Shown here: piece after piece, positions 35,931-44,449 of the stretch
Layout of the letters: every line of letters begins with the position of its first letter
How positions within the stretch are numbered: the stretch's first letter is position 1
Assembly: GCF_003333265.1 (NCBI RefSeq)
Contig: NZ_QOLB01000127.1
Coordinates: forward strand, 1 to 61,429
From: Candidatus Halocynthiibacter alkanivorans
GTDB taxonomy: Bacteria; Pseudomonadota; Alphaproteobacteria; Rhodobacterales; Rhodobacteraceae
DNA: 61,429 nucleotides
Direction of reading: 5' to 3'
The notes under the pieces: model-generated
Told to the model about the DNA's origin: nothing
Database searches by the model: none
What the model saw: only the letters and a program-made list of their open reading frames with translations
Made by a program: the position numbers and the translations under genes

Positions 35931-38339
35931 TTAATGCGCGCGCGCAGCCGATGTTTTTTCTGCTTCCAGAGCGCGGGCGGCACGGGCGGCCTCTTCGGCC
36001 TCTTCGTCCCACTCCACCGGCACAGGTTTTGACACCAGCGCGTGTTTCAGCACTTCAGACACGTGCTTAACCGGGATGATTTCCAGCCCGTCTTTCACAT
36101 TGTCGGGGATCTCGGTCAGATCCTTTTCGTTTTCGTCCGGGATCAGCACAACCTTGATGCCGCCGCGCAGCGCCGCCAGCAGTTTTTCCTTCAGCCCACC
36201 GATCGGCAACACATTGCCACGCAGGGTGACCTCACCGGTCATAGCGATGTCTTTGCGCACCGGAATGCGGGTAAGAACCGATACGATCGAGGTGACCATG
36301 CCGACCCCTGCCGAAGGCCCGTCCTTGGGGGTTGCTCCCTCGGGCACGTGCACGTGGATATCAAAGGTTTCAAACCGCGGCGGCTTCACCCCGATTTCGG
36401 GCGCGATGGAGCGCACATAGGAGCTTGCCGCGTCGATCGATTCCTTCATCACATCGCCGAGCTTGCCGGTGGTTTTCATCCGGCCTTTGCCCGGCAGGCG
36501 CAGCGCTTCGATCTGCAGCAGATCACCGCCGGCACTGGTCCAGGCCAGCCCGGTGACAACACCGACCTGATCATCCTGTTCCGCCAGACCGTAACGGAAG
36601 CGTTTCACCCCGAGGAAGTCTTCCAGGTTCTCCGTTGTCACTTCGACCTGTTCGGCGTCTTTGCGCACAATTTTGGTCACCGCTTTACGGGCCAGTTTCG
36701 CCAGTTCGCGTTCGAGATTCCGCACCCCGGCTTCACGGGTGTAGCGGCGTACGATCTCTTGCAGCGCGCCGTCACTGATCGAAAACTCACCTTTGCGCAA
36801 CCCGTGGTTTTTCACTTGTTTATCAAGCAGGTGCTGCTTGGCGATCTCAAGTTTTTCGTCTTCAGTATAGCCTGCAAGCGTAATGATCTCCATCCGGTCC
36901 AGCAGCGGGCCCGGCATGTTGTAAGAGTTGGCCGTGGTCAGGAACATCACGTTTGAAAGGTCATATTCGACCTCAAGATAGTGATCGACAAAGGTGTTGT
37001 TCTGTTCCGGATCCAGCACTTCCAGCATCGCCGAGGCGGGATCGCCACGGAAATCCTGACCCATCTTGTCGATCTCATCGAGCAGGATCAGCGGATTGGT
37101 GGTTTTCGCCTTTTTCAGCGCCTGGATGATTTTACCGGGCATGGAGCCGATATAGGTGCGGCGGTGACCGCGGATTTCGCTCTCATCGCGCACGCCGCCC
37201 AGGGAGATGCGGATGAACTCGCGCCCGGTGGCGTTGGCCACCGATTTGCCCAGCGACGTTTTGCCGACACCGGGAGGGCCCACAAGGCACATGATCGGGC
37301 CTTTGAGTTTTTTGGAGCGCTGCTGCACCGCCAGATATTCCACAATGCGCTCTTTGACCTTCTCCAGGCCATAGTGGTCATTGTCCAGCACCGCCTGGGC
37401 GCGGGTCAGATCCTTTTTCACCCGGGATTTTTCGCCCCACGGGATCGCCAAAATCCAGTCAAGATAGTTGCGCACCACCGTGGCTTCCGCAGACATCGGC
37501 GACATGGATTTCAGCTTTTTCAGCTCGGCATCCACTTTTTCTTTGGCTTCTTTGCTCAGCTTGACGCCGGCAATCTTTTCTTCCAGTTCCGCGATCTCGC
37601 CGGCACCGTCGTCACCGTCGCCGAGTTCTTTCTGAATCGCCTTCATCTGCTCATTCAGATAGTACTCGCGCTGGGTGCGCTCCATCTGCGACTTGACGCG
37701 GGTTTTGATCTTTTTCTCGACCTGCAGCACCGACATTTCGCCCTGCATCAGACCGTAGATTTTCTCCAGCCGTTCTTCCACGGCGAGGGTTTCCAGAAGC
37801 TCCTGCTTCTGCTGCACCTCAACCCCCATATGGCCGGCAACCAGATCAGCCAGCTTTTCGGGATCACGGGTCTCAGACACCGCGGCAAGCGCCTCTTCCG
37901 GCACATTCCGTTTGATCTTGGCGTAGCGCTCAAATTCAGCACCAACCGAACGGATCAGCGCCTCAACTGCGGTTTCATCACCGGGAATTTCGGTCAGAGC
38001 GACGGCCTCAGCCTCAAAAAACGCATCATTGTCGAGAAACTCGGTGATCCGCACCCGGCCTTTGCCTTCGACCAGCACTTTGACGGTGCCGTCGGGCAGT
38101 TTCAGCAGTTGCAGCACGCTGGCCAGCACACCGACTTTGTAAATACCATCTGCATCCGGCTCATCTACGCTGGGGTCAATCTGGCTCGACAACAGAATCT
38201 GCTTGTCGTCCTGCATTACCTCTTCCAGCGCTTTTACGGATTTTTCCCGGCCGACAAACAGCGGCACGATCATATGTGGGAAGACCACAATATCGCGCAG
38301 CGGCAGGACAGGATAAGTTTGGCTGAGTTGCTCGTGCAT
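35931..38339 (-). CDS. lon: Endopeptidase La (Lon protease)
   Basis: Lon is the cytosolic ATP-dependent protease that removes misfolded and regulatory proteins. It has 802 residues. The N-terminal substrate domain ([20 protein letters not shown]) is followed by a coiled-coil. The AAA+ module has Walker [10 protein letters not shown] near residue 356 and LLDEIDKMG. The C-terminal protease domain shows the catalytic Ser in [11 protein letters not shown] near 675 and Lys in [11 protein letters not shown] near 717. The C-terminal tail is Ala/Glu-rich. A sigma-32-like promoter lies about 75 bp upstream. No defect is visible. Confidence 0.99.
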   Translation of the reverse strand: MHEQLSQTYPVLPLRDIVVFPHMIVPLFVGREKSVKALEEVMQDDKQILLSSQIDPSVDEPDADGIYKVGVLASVLQLLKLPDGTVKVLVEGKGRVRITEFLDNDAFFEAEAVALTEIPGDETAVEALIRSVGAEFERYAKIKRNVPEEALAAVSETRDPEKLADLVAGHMGVEVQQKQELLETLAVEERLEKIYGLMQGEMSVLQVEKKIKTRVKSQMERTQREYYLNEQMKAIQKELGDGDDGAGEIAELEEKIAGVKLSKEAKEKVDAELKKLKSMSPMSAEATVVRNYLDWILAIPWGEKSRVKKDLTRAQAVLDNDHYGLEKVKERIVEYLAVQQRSKKLKGPIMCLVGPPGVGKTSLGKSVANATGREFIRISLGGVRDESEIRGHRRTYIGSMPGKIIQALKKAKTTNPLILLDEIDKMGQDFRGDPASAMLEVLDPEQNNTFVDHYLEVEYDLSNVMFLTTANSYNMPGPLLDRMEIITLAGYTEDEKLEIAKQHLLDKQVKNHGLRKGEFSISDGALQEIVRRYTREAGVRNLERELAKLARKAVTKIVRKDAEQVEVTTENLEDFLGVKRFRYGLAEQDDQVGVVTGLAWTSAGGDLLQIEALRLPGKGRMKTTGKLGDVMKESIDAASSYVRSIAPEIGVKPPRFETFDIHVHVPEGATPKDGPSAGVGMVTSIVSVLTRIPVRKDIAMTGEVTLRGNVLPIGGLKEKLLAALRGGIKVVLIPDENEKDLTEIPDNVKDGLEIIPVKHVSEVLKHALVSKPVPVEWDEEAEEAARAARALEAEKTSAARAH

Positions 38340-38412
38340 GCTCTTTCCTTAATTAGCAAAAAGGCACTGGCCCCAATTCTGGCGACCCCGGCCCTTTCCG
38401 TGACTGGTCTAT

Positions 38413-38440
38413 ATCTGGGACTTCGCGCCCTGGATTCAAC
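38413..38440 (-). promoter_or_regulatory. Sigma-32-like (RpoH) promoter of lon
   Basis: On the minus strand GTTGAA (38435-38440), 14 bp, then TCCCAGAT (38413-38420) match the heat-shock consensus CTTGAA-N13/14-CCCCATNT at most positions. The predicted start of transcription is about 65 nt before the lon ATG. Heat-shock control of lon is established in proteobacteria; this site is by consensus only. The rest of the 344-bp gap between tgt and lon (38340-38683) holds a GC-rich hairpin at 38635-38667 and no gene. Confidence 0.5.
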
Positions 38441-38683
38441 CAAGTCCTGTTCGATGTTGGCGACAGTCTGCCTGCCCCCGACAAAAGGAGCAAGCCGGGA
38501 AACGCCGCCAATTCATGCGAAATTCGGCGTTATTCGCGGGTTCCGAAGCGCCTTTTACAATTTCCAGGCGAAAACCGGGTTTTCAGCCGGCAGATAAATT
38601 CAAATTAAAAATATTGAGCCTGCGGGATTCGCAGCCTGCCACGCCCGCCCAGTGCGGACGCGGCAGGTCTTGCGCGCGTAACT

Positions 38684-39814
38684 CTACAGGGGCTCGATGT
38701 CGCCCTGGGAGCGCTGCTCATGAAAGTCTTTCTGAAACGCTTCAAACGTGCCGGCGGCAATCGCGTCGCGCATACCCTGCATCAGCTCCTGGAAATAATG
38801 CAGATTGTGCCAGGTCAGCAACATGCCCGACAGCATTTCCTGTGCCCGGAACACGTGATGCAGATAGGCGCGGGAATAGTTGGAACAGGCCGGACAGGTG
38901 CAAGCCTCATCCAGCGGGCGCGGATCATCTGCGTGGCGGGCGTTTTTGATGTTCACCACCCCGTGGCGGGTGAACAACTGACCGGTGCGCCCCGAACGCG
39001 AGGGCAGCACACAGTCCATCATATCGATGCCGCGCGCCACAGCACCGACGATATCGTCAGGTTTGCCCACCCCCATCAGATAACGTGGCTTGTCCTCAGG
39101 CAGCATGTCGGGCGCATAATTCAGCACGTCAAACATCATTTCCTGACCTTCGCCGACCGCAAGGCCGCCGACCGCATAGCCGTCAAAACCGGTTTCGCGC
39201 AGTTTCTCGGCGCTTTCAGCGCGCTGATCGCTGTAGACCGAGCCCTGCTGAATGCCAAAAAGCGCGTGCCCTGGCCGGTCGCCAAAGGCGTCGCGTGAAC
39301 GCTGCGCCCAACGCATCGACATCTCCATCGACTTGCGCGCGGTGGCCTCATCGGCCGGAAACGGGGTGCATTCGTCAAAACACATCACGATGTCAGATCC
39401 GAGCAGCTTCTGGATCTCCATCGAACGTTCCGGCGTCAGATGATGCTCGGAGCCGTCAATATGGGAGCGGAACGTCACCCCTTCTTCGGACATTTTGCGC
39501 AGCCCGGTCAGGCTCATCACCTGAAAACCACCACTGTCAGTCAAAATGGGACGGTCCCAGTTCATGAACTTGTGCAAACCGCCAAGCCGCTCGATGCGCT
39601 CCGCCGTCGGGCGCAGCATCAGATGATAGGTATTGCCCAGCAGAATATCGGCACCGGTGGCGCGCACGCTTTCCGGCATCATTGCTTTGACTGTAGCGGC
39701 GGTGCCCACCGGCATGAAAGCCGGGGTGCGGATCTCGCCGCGCGGGGTTGAAATCACCCCGGTGCGGGCCTTGCCGTCGGTTGCCTTCAGATCAAAGCTG
39801 AATTTCTGCGCCAT
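38684..39814 (-). CDS. tgt: Queuine/preQ1 tRNA-guanine transglycosylase
   Basis: Tgt exchanges guanine-34 for preQ1 in tRNAs with GUN anticodons, the committed step to queuosine. It has 376 residues. Catalytic aspartates lie in [13 protein letters not shown] near residue 95 and [16 protein letters not shown] near 265. The zinc site is [16 protein letters not shown] with a later His in LTWHNLHY. The N-terminus [19 protein letters not shown] is typical. It supplies the substrate modified by QueA. The tRNA-Asp genes in this window have GTC anticodons, so they are targets. Confidence 0.98.
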   Translation of the reverse strand: MAQKFSFDLKATDGKARTGVISTPRGEIRTPAFMPVGTAATVKAMMPESVRATGADILLGNTYHLMLRPTAERIERLGGLHKFMNWDRPILTDSGGFQVMSLTGLRKMSEEGVTFRSHIDGSEHHLTPERSMEIQKLLGSDIVMCFDECTPFPADEATARKSMEMSMRWAQRSRDAFGDRPGHALFGIQQGSVYSDQRAESAEKLRETGFDGYAVGGLAVGEGQEMMFDVLNYAPDMLPEDKPRYLMGVGKPDDIVGAVARGIDMMDCVLPSRSGRTGQLFTRHGVVNIKNARHADDPRPLDEACTCPACSNYSRAYLHHVFRAQEMLSGMLLTWHNLHYFQELMQGMRDAIAAGTFEAFQKDFHEQRSQGDIEPL

Positions 39815-40014
39815 TTTGCTGTCCTTTTCGCGTTCGCAGGCTTTTGCGCTATTTTTATGGCTTTGCCAAGCCTCAGCGCCCTGCCCCCGGCGTGGTCAAA
39901 GCACAGCAGGTCCGCCCCCTGGACAATATCGCGCAGGCAGTTTGGCACCGGTGGCTCTGGACCTTCGCCGCCCTATTCCCTATATCTTTGCTCAGATATC
40001 ACCACGAGGTCCGT

Positions 40015-40377
40015 ATGACAGCCGAAACACACCCGGTCGAGGGCACGCCCCTGATCAAGCCATCCAGCACCGAACACGCGCTTTATGACGCTGTGGTCGA
40101 AGCCTGTCGTTCGGTCTATGACCCGGAAATTCCGGTGAACATCTATGACCTGGGCCTGATCTATACCATCGAGATCTCTGAGGAAAATGAGGTCAGCGTC
40201 ATCATGTCCCTGACCGCACCTGGTTGTCCCGTTGCCGGTGAAATGCCCGGTTGGGTGGCTGACGCGGTTGAGCCGCTTGATGGCGTGAAACAGGTCGATG
40301 TATCGCTCGTCTGGGAGCCGCCCTGGGGCATGGAAATGATGTCGGACGAGGCCCGCCTCGAACTGGGATTCATGTAA
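40015..40377 (+). CDS. sufT: SufT/MIP18-type Fe-S assembly protein (DUF59)
   Basis: This 120-residue DUF59 (PF01883) family protein is involved in Fe-S cluster maturation. Hallmarks are VYDPEIPVNIYDLGLIYTIEI and SLTAPGCPVAGEMP..., with a conserved cysteine, and a C-terminal VSLVWEPPW. The start at 40015 has GAGGT five nt upstream; the frame extends upstream without support. It is followed 79 bp later by an A-type Fe-S carrier on the same strand, with a hairpin between. Assignment to SufT rather than PaaD is by length and by the neighbouring SufA-like gene. Confidence 0.85.
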   Translation: MTAETHPVEGTPLIKPSSTEHALYDAVVEACRSVYDPEIPVNIYDLGLIYTIEISEENEVSVIMSLTAPGCPVAGEMPGWVADAVEPLDGVKQVDVSLVWEPPWGMEMMSDEARLELGFM

Positions 40378-40418
40378 ACAAAACTTTCTTGCGGCACCCT
40401 GCCCTTGTGATATTTTTA

Positions 40419-40441
40419 CCTGCCCCTACATTTGGGGCAGG
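40419..40441 (+). promoter_or_regulatory. Hairpin in front of the A-type carrier gene
   Basis: The perfect 8-bp stem CCTGCCCC/GGGGCAGG with TACATTT loop ends 15 nt before the start codon and directly before the ribosome site GGAG. It is not followed by a T-run on the plus strand, so it is more likely a 5'-UTR structure, or a regulator site, than a terminator. Confidence 0.35.
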
Positions 40442-40456
40442 AAACCGGAGACCCTC

Positions 40457-40807
40457 ATGTTCAGCATCCCAGGCAAACAAGCCGTCACCATGACAGAAGC
40501 CGCTGCCCGCCAGATCTCGCGTCTGATGGACAAAGACGGCTCCAAAGGCCTGCGCATCGGCATCAAAAAAGGCGGCTGTGCCGGCATGGAATACACCATG
40601 GATTATGTCTCGGACATTGAACCCCATGATGAGGTGGTGGAGCAGGAAGGCGCCCGGGTGATGATTGCCCCGATGGCGCAGATGTTCCTGTTTGGCACTG
40701 AAATTGACTATGAGGTGTCGCTGCTGGAATCCGGCTTTAAGTTCCGCAACCCGAATGTTGTTGAGGCCTGCGGCTGTGGCGAATCGATCAAGTTTTCCGG
40801 CGTCTGA
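40457..40807 (+). CDS. sufA: A-type Fe-S carrier (SufA/ErpA family)
   Basis: This 116-residue scaffold or carrier delivers Fe-S clusters to apo-proteins. The three conserved cysteines are present: GGCAGM near residue 40 and the C-terminal CGCGES near 107-109. The ATG at 40457 has GGAG upstream. It is in the same direction as the DUF59 gene, and together they form a small Fe-S maturation set. The main suf operon is not in the window. SufA, IscA and ErpA cannot be told apart reliably from sequence alone; the symbol is tentative. Confidence 0.88.
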   Translation: MFSIPGKQAVTMTEAAARQISRLMDKDGSKGLRIGIKKGGCAGMEYTMDYVSDIEPHDEVVEQEGARVMIAPMAQMFLFGTEIDYEVSLLESGFKFRNPNVVEACGCGESIKFSGV

Positions 40808-40826
40808 TCCGGCGTTTACTGCGCCG

Positions 40827-40862
40827 CTGATGCCACCGCCTGATACCACCGTCTGATACCGC
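40827..40862. repeat. Short tandem repeat, 13-bp unit
   Basis: CTGATGCCACCGC (40827), CTGATACCACCGT (40840) and a partial CTGATACCGC (40853) follow each other directly. A further CTGATCCGGCG at 40804 overlaps the stop codon region of the preceding gene. The array fills the short convergent gap. Confidence 0.6.
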
Positions 40863-40913
40863 TTTTATTGTACCGCCTTTGCCACCACGTATCCCAGCGC
40901 CTGTACTGGCGTG

Positions 40914-41576
40914 TTATTCAGCTGCCTGATCCCGCACTTCATCTCCAGCGTTTTCTGCCAGCAACTGCGCCACAAACTGGCGCATGAAGGCCACCCGCTG
41001 CTGCGCCATCCTGCGCCCGGGCGCGGTCTGCATGGTTTCAGAAATCCGGTAGAGTTTGATCTCAAAGTGATCCAGCGCCCAGGCCTGGTCATCCGGATCG
41101 CGTCGTTGCGCCAGCGGATCCTCCGCGTCAAACAAACCACGCCCCAATTGACCAGAGACATTAAAACAGCGCGCAATGCCAATCGCCCCAAGCGCCTCCA
41201 GCCGGTCCGCGTCCTGCAAAATCCGCGCCTCAAGGCTTACTGGCGCCACCCCGGCTGAAAAACTATGGGCGCAGATGGCGTGATGCACGGCATCCAGCCG
41301 CTCCGGCGCCATGCCCTTTGCTGCCAGATATGCCACCGCGTGATCCGCCGACAGCACTGCGGCCCGGTGCCGCTCCGGATCATCCTTGGCCAGGTTGATC
41401 ACATCATGAAACATCGCCGCCGCCAACAGAACCTGCTGGTCCACCGGCGTATCCAGCTCTGTGCTGATTTGCCGACAACTGGCCCGGACGCGCCGCAGAT
41501 GGCCGAGGTCGTGGGATCCGTCCCGGCTGCCGGCCCAGACCCGCAACACTTCCGCCTCATAATCCTGCTGTTCCAT
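40914..41576 (-). CDS. HD domain phosphohydrolase
   Basis: This 220-residue metal-dependent phosphohydrolase of the HD superfamily resembles YedJ. Ligands appear in order: HDLGHLRRV near residue 22, MFHDVINLA near 57, HAICAHSF near 98, and LQDADRLEALGAIG near 122. After the HD core a helical C-terminus contains PGRRMAQQRVAFM. The substrate is probably a nucleotide or similar phosphate, not known. It is divergent from tpiA with a 142-bp gap. Confidence 0.9.
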   Translation of the reverse strand: MEQQDYEAEVLRVWAGSRDGSHDLGHLRRVRASCRQISTELDTPVDQQVLLAAAMFHDVINLAKDDPERHRAAVLSADHAVAYLAAKGMAPERLDAVHHAICAHSFSAGVAPVSLEARILQDADRLEALGAIGIARCFNVSGQLGRGLFDAEDPLAQRRDPDDQAWALDHFEIKLYRISETMQTAPGRRMAQQRVAFMRQFVAQLLAENAGDEVRDQAAE

Positions 41577-41677
41577 CGTTGTCTCTTTCCCCGCCCCTAT
41601 GCAGGACAGACGCTATGTCAGCGCCCGCTTGTGCCGCAAGGTGATTATGGGCTTTTGAAGCGACAGGTTCCGGTCTA

Positions 41678-41691
41678 GTTTAGCGCAAACA
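41678..41691 (+). promoter_or_regulatory. Degenerate LacI-type operator upstream of tpiA
   Basis: GTTTAGCGCAAACA matches the centre and right arm of the perfect palindrome found before edd (11 of 14 positions against TGTTAGCGCTAACA). It lies 27 bp before the tpiA ATG and overlaps a TAGTTT -10-like box. The mismatch in the left arm makes this tentative. Confidence 0.3.
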
Positions 41692-41718
41692 CTCTGATCC
41701 TACCAAAGGAGATCCCCT

Positions 41719-42474
41719 ATGGCACCGCGTCGCAAACTTGCTGCTGGCAACTGGAAAATGAACGGGCTGAGCGCCAACCTGAGCGAAGTGGAGGCGCTGA
41801 TGGCGGCCCACCCGGCGCCGGGATGTGACGTTCTGCTGTGCCCGCCAGCGACCCTGCTGCACCGGTTGGCGCAAACATGCGCCGGTCATGCGCTGGCGGC
41901 CGGGGGGCAGGATTGCCACGCGGCGGGCAACGGTGCCCACACCGGCGACACGTCGGCAGAAATGCTGCTTGAGGCCGGCGCTGCCTATGTAATTCTGGGC
42001 CATTCGGAACGCCGCGCTGACCATGGCGAAAGCAACGCCGAAGTGCGCGCCAAATCTGTTGCTGCGATTGAGGCCGGGCTTGCGGCGGTGATTTGTGTTG
42101 GCGAAACGCTGGCGGAACGCGAAAGCACCCGCACGTTGGAGGTGATCCGGGAGCAACTCGCCGGGTCCCTGCCCGGTCAGATCTCTGGCGACACTGTGGT
42201 GGTGGCCTATGAACCGGTCTGGGCCATCGGCTCCGGCCTGACCCCGACGCTGGAACAGATTGCGGAAGTGCATGATTTTATCCGCGCAGAGTTGAGCCGG
42301 GGCTTTGGCGAGGATGCCGGCGACGCCGTACGCCTGCTCTATGGCGGCTCGGTGAAACCGTCTAACGCCAGCGAAATTTTTGCGGTGTCGAATGTGGATG
42401 GCGCTCTGGTCGGCGGCGCTTCGCTGAAGGCTGCAGATTTTTCCGCCATCATCACCGCGCTCGAGGCGGCCTGA
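41719..42474 (+). CDS. tpiA: Triosephosphate isomerase
   Basis: TpiA interconverts dihydroxyacetone phosphate and glyceraldehyde 3-phosphate. It has 251 residues. Catalytic residues are in NWKMNG (Lys near 13), ILGHSERR (His near 95) and VVAYEPVWAIG (Glu near 165). The phosphate loop is YGGSVK with a later GGAS. The ATG at 41719 has AAAGGAGA upstream. It is monocistronic, ending in a very strong hairpin. A degenerate copy of the edd-type operator is 27 bp upstream. Confidence 0.98.
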   Translation: MAPRRKLAAGNWKMNGLSANLSEVEALMAAHPAPGCDVLLCPPATLLHRLAQTCAGHALAAGGQDCHAAGNGAHTGDTSAEMLLEAGAAYVILGHSERRADHGESNAEVRAKSVAAIEAGLAAVICVGETLAERESTRTLEVIREQLAGSLPGQISGDTVVVAYEPVWAIGSGLTPTLEQIAEVHDFIRAELSRGFGEDAGDAVRLLYGGSVKPSNASEIFAVSNVDGALVGGASLKAADFSAIITALEAA

Positions 42475-42497
42475 CACAAGCCCGGACTGGCCCGCAG

Positions 42498-42541
42498 AAC
42501 AGGGGCGCGCGGCGCGGTAAACCGCGCCGCGCGCCCCTGTT
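42498..42541. terminator. Very long GC-rich convergent terminator
   Basis: Arms at 42498-42518 and 42521-42541 are perfectly complementary over 21 bp (nominal 2-nt loop). It lies between the tpiA and flavin monooxygenase stops, so it can serve both strands, although T-runs are short. Confidence 0.8.
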
Positions 42542-42553
42542 GCGCTTTTGGGC

Positions 42554-43720
42554 TCAGCCGCGCGTTACATCATGACGGTAAATCCAGTCGAACCGGGACA
42601 GCACGTGGCGCGGCGCCAGCGCGCCACCCAGCCGCAGCGCCGCATGGGCCGCCAGCTTTTTCGGCCCCGACAGGTGATAGTTCTGCGCATTTGAATTGGC
42701 CGCCTCAATCACCCGCACCACCCGGGTCCGGCGCATCTGCTGATAGCGCGGCAGCGCCTCCTCGCGCTCATAGCGCTCCAGGCAATCCGCCAGCACCCAG
42801 GCATCTTCCAGCGCCATATTTGCCCCCTGGGCCAGGAATGGCAGGGTCGGATGTGCGGCGTCGCCAACAAGTGCTGCATTGTTGCCATACCAACTGGCCG
42901 CCACAGGATGGCGGAACAACCCCCAGTAGCTAACCTCCTCCACCTGGGCCAACAGCGCCTGCGCCGGACCGCGAAAGGCGTCAAAACACTGGCGCAGCGC
43001 CAGCGGGTCACCCGCGAGATTCCAGCCCTCAGCGCTCCACTGCTGCCGTTCAGCCACCGCCACGATGTTGATCAGCTTGCCGCCCCGCAGCGGATAGCTC
43101 ACCATATGACGGCGCTTGCCCATATGGACCACCGCTTCTGCCGGCTCGTTGCCCTGCGCCGGCACCAGCGCCCGCCAGGCGGTCTGGCCGGTGAAAAACG
43201 GCGTTTCCGCCCCGTTCAGCACCGGGCGCAGCCGCGAATGCAGCCCGTCCGCGCCAATCAGAAGCCCGACATTGTCGCTGTGCCCCCCGGCGCTGCTCAG
43301 CCGGTAGCCGGCAGAGGTCTCAGTCACCTGGTCGATCCGGCGCCCGAGTTCGAACATCACCCCGGCCGCCCGCGCCGCTTTTTCCAGCAAAGACACCAGA
43401 TCGGCGCGGTGAAAATACAGATAGGTCTGATCCGGCGCCCAGCGCGCCAGATCCAGCCGCATCACCTGACGCCCGCTGGTGCCGTCGCGCAGACACACCG
43501 CGCGCCCGTGGACCGCCAGGGCGCGCGCCTCATCGCCCAGCCCCAGCGCGTCCAGAACCGCCACACCATTGGGCGAAACCTGCAGGCCAGCGCCAATCTC
43601 ACTGAGGACCGGGGCCTGTTCCAGCACCCGCACAGACGCGCCACGCAGCGCCAGCGCCACAGCGACCGCCAGGCCGCCAATGCCACCGCCCAATACAGAA
43701 ATGTCTTCGCCTTTGATCAT
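42554..43720 (-). CDS. FAD-dependent monooxygenase (salicylate hydroxylase-like)
   Basis: This 388-residue group A flavoprotein monooxygenase has the dinucleotide motif VLGGGIGGLAVAVALALRG at residues 8-26. The DG motif is LLIGADGLHSRLR near 160, and the second FAD motif is ALVGDAAHPTLPFLAQGANMALEDA near 285. It resembles salicylate or 3-hydroxybenzoate hydroxylases. The aromatic substrate is unknown, and no ring-cleavage genes are nearby. The start at 43720 has GAGG upstream; 22 codons earlier the frame opens without support. It lies downstream of dksA with a terminator between. Confidence 0.9.
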   Translation of the reverse strand: MIKGEDISVLGGGIGGLAVAVALALRGASVRVLEQAPVLSEIGAGLQVSPNGVAVLDALGLGDEARALAVHGRAVCLRDGTSGRQVMRLDLARWAPDQTYLYFHRADLVSLLEKAARAAGVMFELGRRIDQVTETSAGYRLSSAGGHSDNVGLLIGADGLHSRLRPVLNGAETPFFTGQTAWRALVPAQGNEPAEAVVHMGKRRHMVSYPLRGGKLINIVAVAERQQWSAEGWNLAGDPLALRQCFDAFRGPAQALLAQVEEVSYWGLFRHPVAASWYGNNAALVGDAAHPTLPFLAQGANMALEDAWVLADCLERYEREEALPRYQQMRRTRVVRVIEAANSNAQNYHLSGPKKLAAHAALRLGGALAPRHVLSRFDWIYRHDVTRG

Positions 43721-43775
43721 AATCGCCTCAGAGACCAGCCGGGCCGCCCGGCTGTTTTGTGGTTCCAATTGCAAA

Positions 43776-43799
43776 CACCGGAGCATTTCTGCCCCGGTG
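43776..43799 (-). terminator. Terminator downstream of dksA
   Basis: CACCGG...CCGGTG extends inward (GCA/TGC around TTTC) to a 10-bp stem with one mismatch. On the minus strand TGTTTGC follows, a weak T-run. Confidence 0.5.
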
Positions 43800-43831
43800 C
43801 TGCGATTTCATTCCATGACACAGATCAAAAA

Positions 43832-44254
43832 TCAGTCGTCGCGATGTACCTTTTCACGGCGTTCATGGCGTTCCTGGGCTTCCAGGCTCATTGTTGCAAT
43901 CGGACGGGCGTCCAGTCGCTTCAGGGAAATCTGGTCACCTGTCGCTTCGCAGTACCCGTATTCCCCTTCTCCGATCCGGCGCAGCGCGGCATCAATTTTA
44001 AGCACCAGTTTGCGTTGGCGATCCCGGGTACGCAGTTCCAGGGCACGGTCAGTTTCCTCAGATGCGCGGTCCGAAATATCCGGAATATTTCTGGTGCCGT
44101 CCTGCAAGGACTCAATAGTATTCTTGCTGTCATCAACAAGATCGGTCTTCCAGGCTAATAACTTTCGTCGAAAATACTCAACCTGACGTTCATTCATGAA
44201 CGTTTCGCTCTCTGCCGGACGATAATCGTCTGCCAGGAAAACTTCGGTTTGCAT
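43832..44254 (-). CDS. dksA: RNA polymerase-binding protein DksA (cysteine-poor zinc finger)
   Basis: DksA binds the secondary channel of RNA polymerase and, with ppGpp, adjusts promoters in the stringent response. It has 140 residues. The coiled coil with the acidic tip DDSKNTIESLQDGTRNIPDISDRAS (in pieces) is typical, followed by LVLKIDAALRRIGEGEYGYCEATGDQISLKRLDARP. Of the four zinc cysteines of E. coli DksA (CESC...CIDC) only the first is kept; the others are Thr, Ser and Ala (CEAT...SLEA). Similar loss is known for rhodobacterial DksA and for P. aeruginosa DksA2. The start at 44254 has GGGAAGAG upstream. Confidence 0.95.
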   Translation of the reverse strand: MQTEVFLADDYRPAESETFMNERQVEYFRRKLLAWKTDLVDDSKNTIESLQDGTRNIPDISDRASEETDRALELRTRDRQRKLVLKIDAALRRIGEGEYGYCEATGDQISLKRLDARPIATMSLEAQERHERREKVHRDD

Positions 44255-44449
44255 AGCTCTTCCCTTTGTCTTACCGGCTGGCTGGCTCAAAAAAGATCTG
44301 ATCTTAAATCAACCATCCGGTACACCCTCCATTAGGACTTCATTTAACTTAAGAAAACGCGGTTGTCACTATCAGATCGCGGCTTCTTGATGCCGCGGTC
44401 ACCTCTGTTATGGTGCCTTGGAACCCTGGCAAAAGAGCACTAATTATTT

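Noticed and set aside
36981-38597. 538-codon open frame on the plus strand
   Set aside because: It is fully antisense to lon. Its composition (His, Phe, Gln rich) is typical of shadow frames.
38635-38667. Terminator for tgt
   Set aside because: The hairpin CCTGCC...GGCAGG with inner CCGC/GCGG is real, but no T-run follows on the minus strand, so it is not listed as a terminator.
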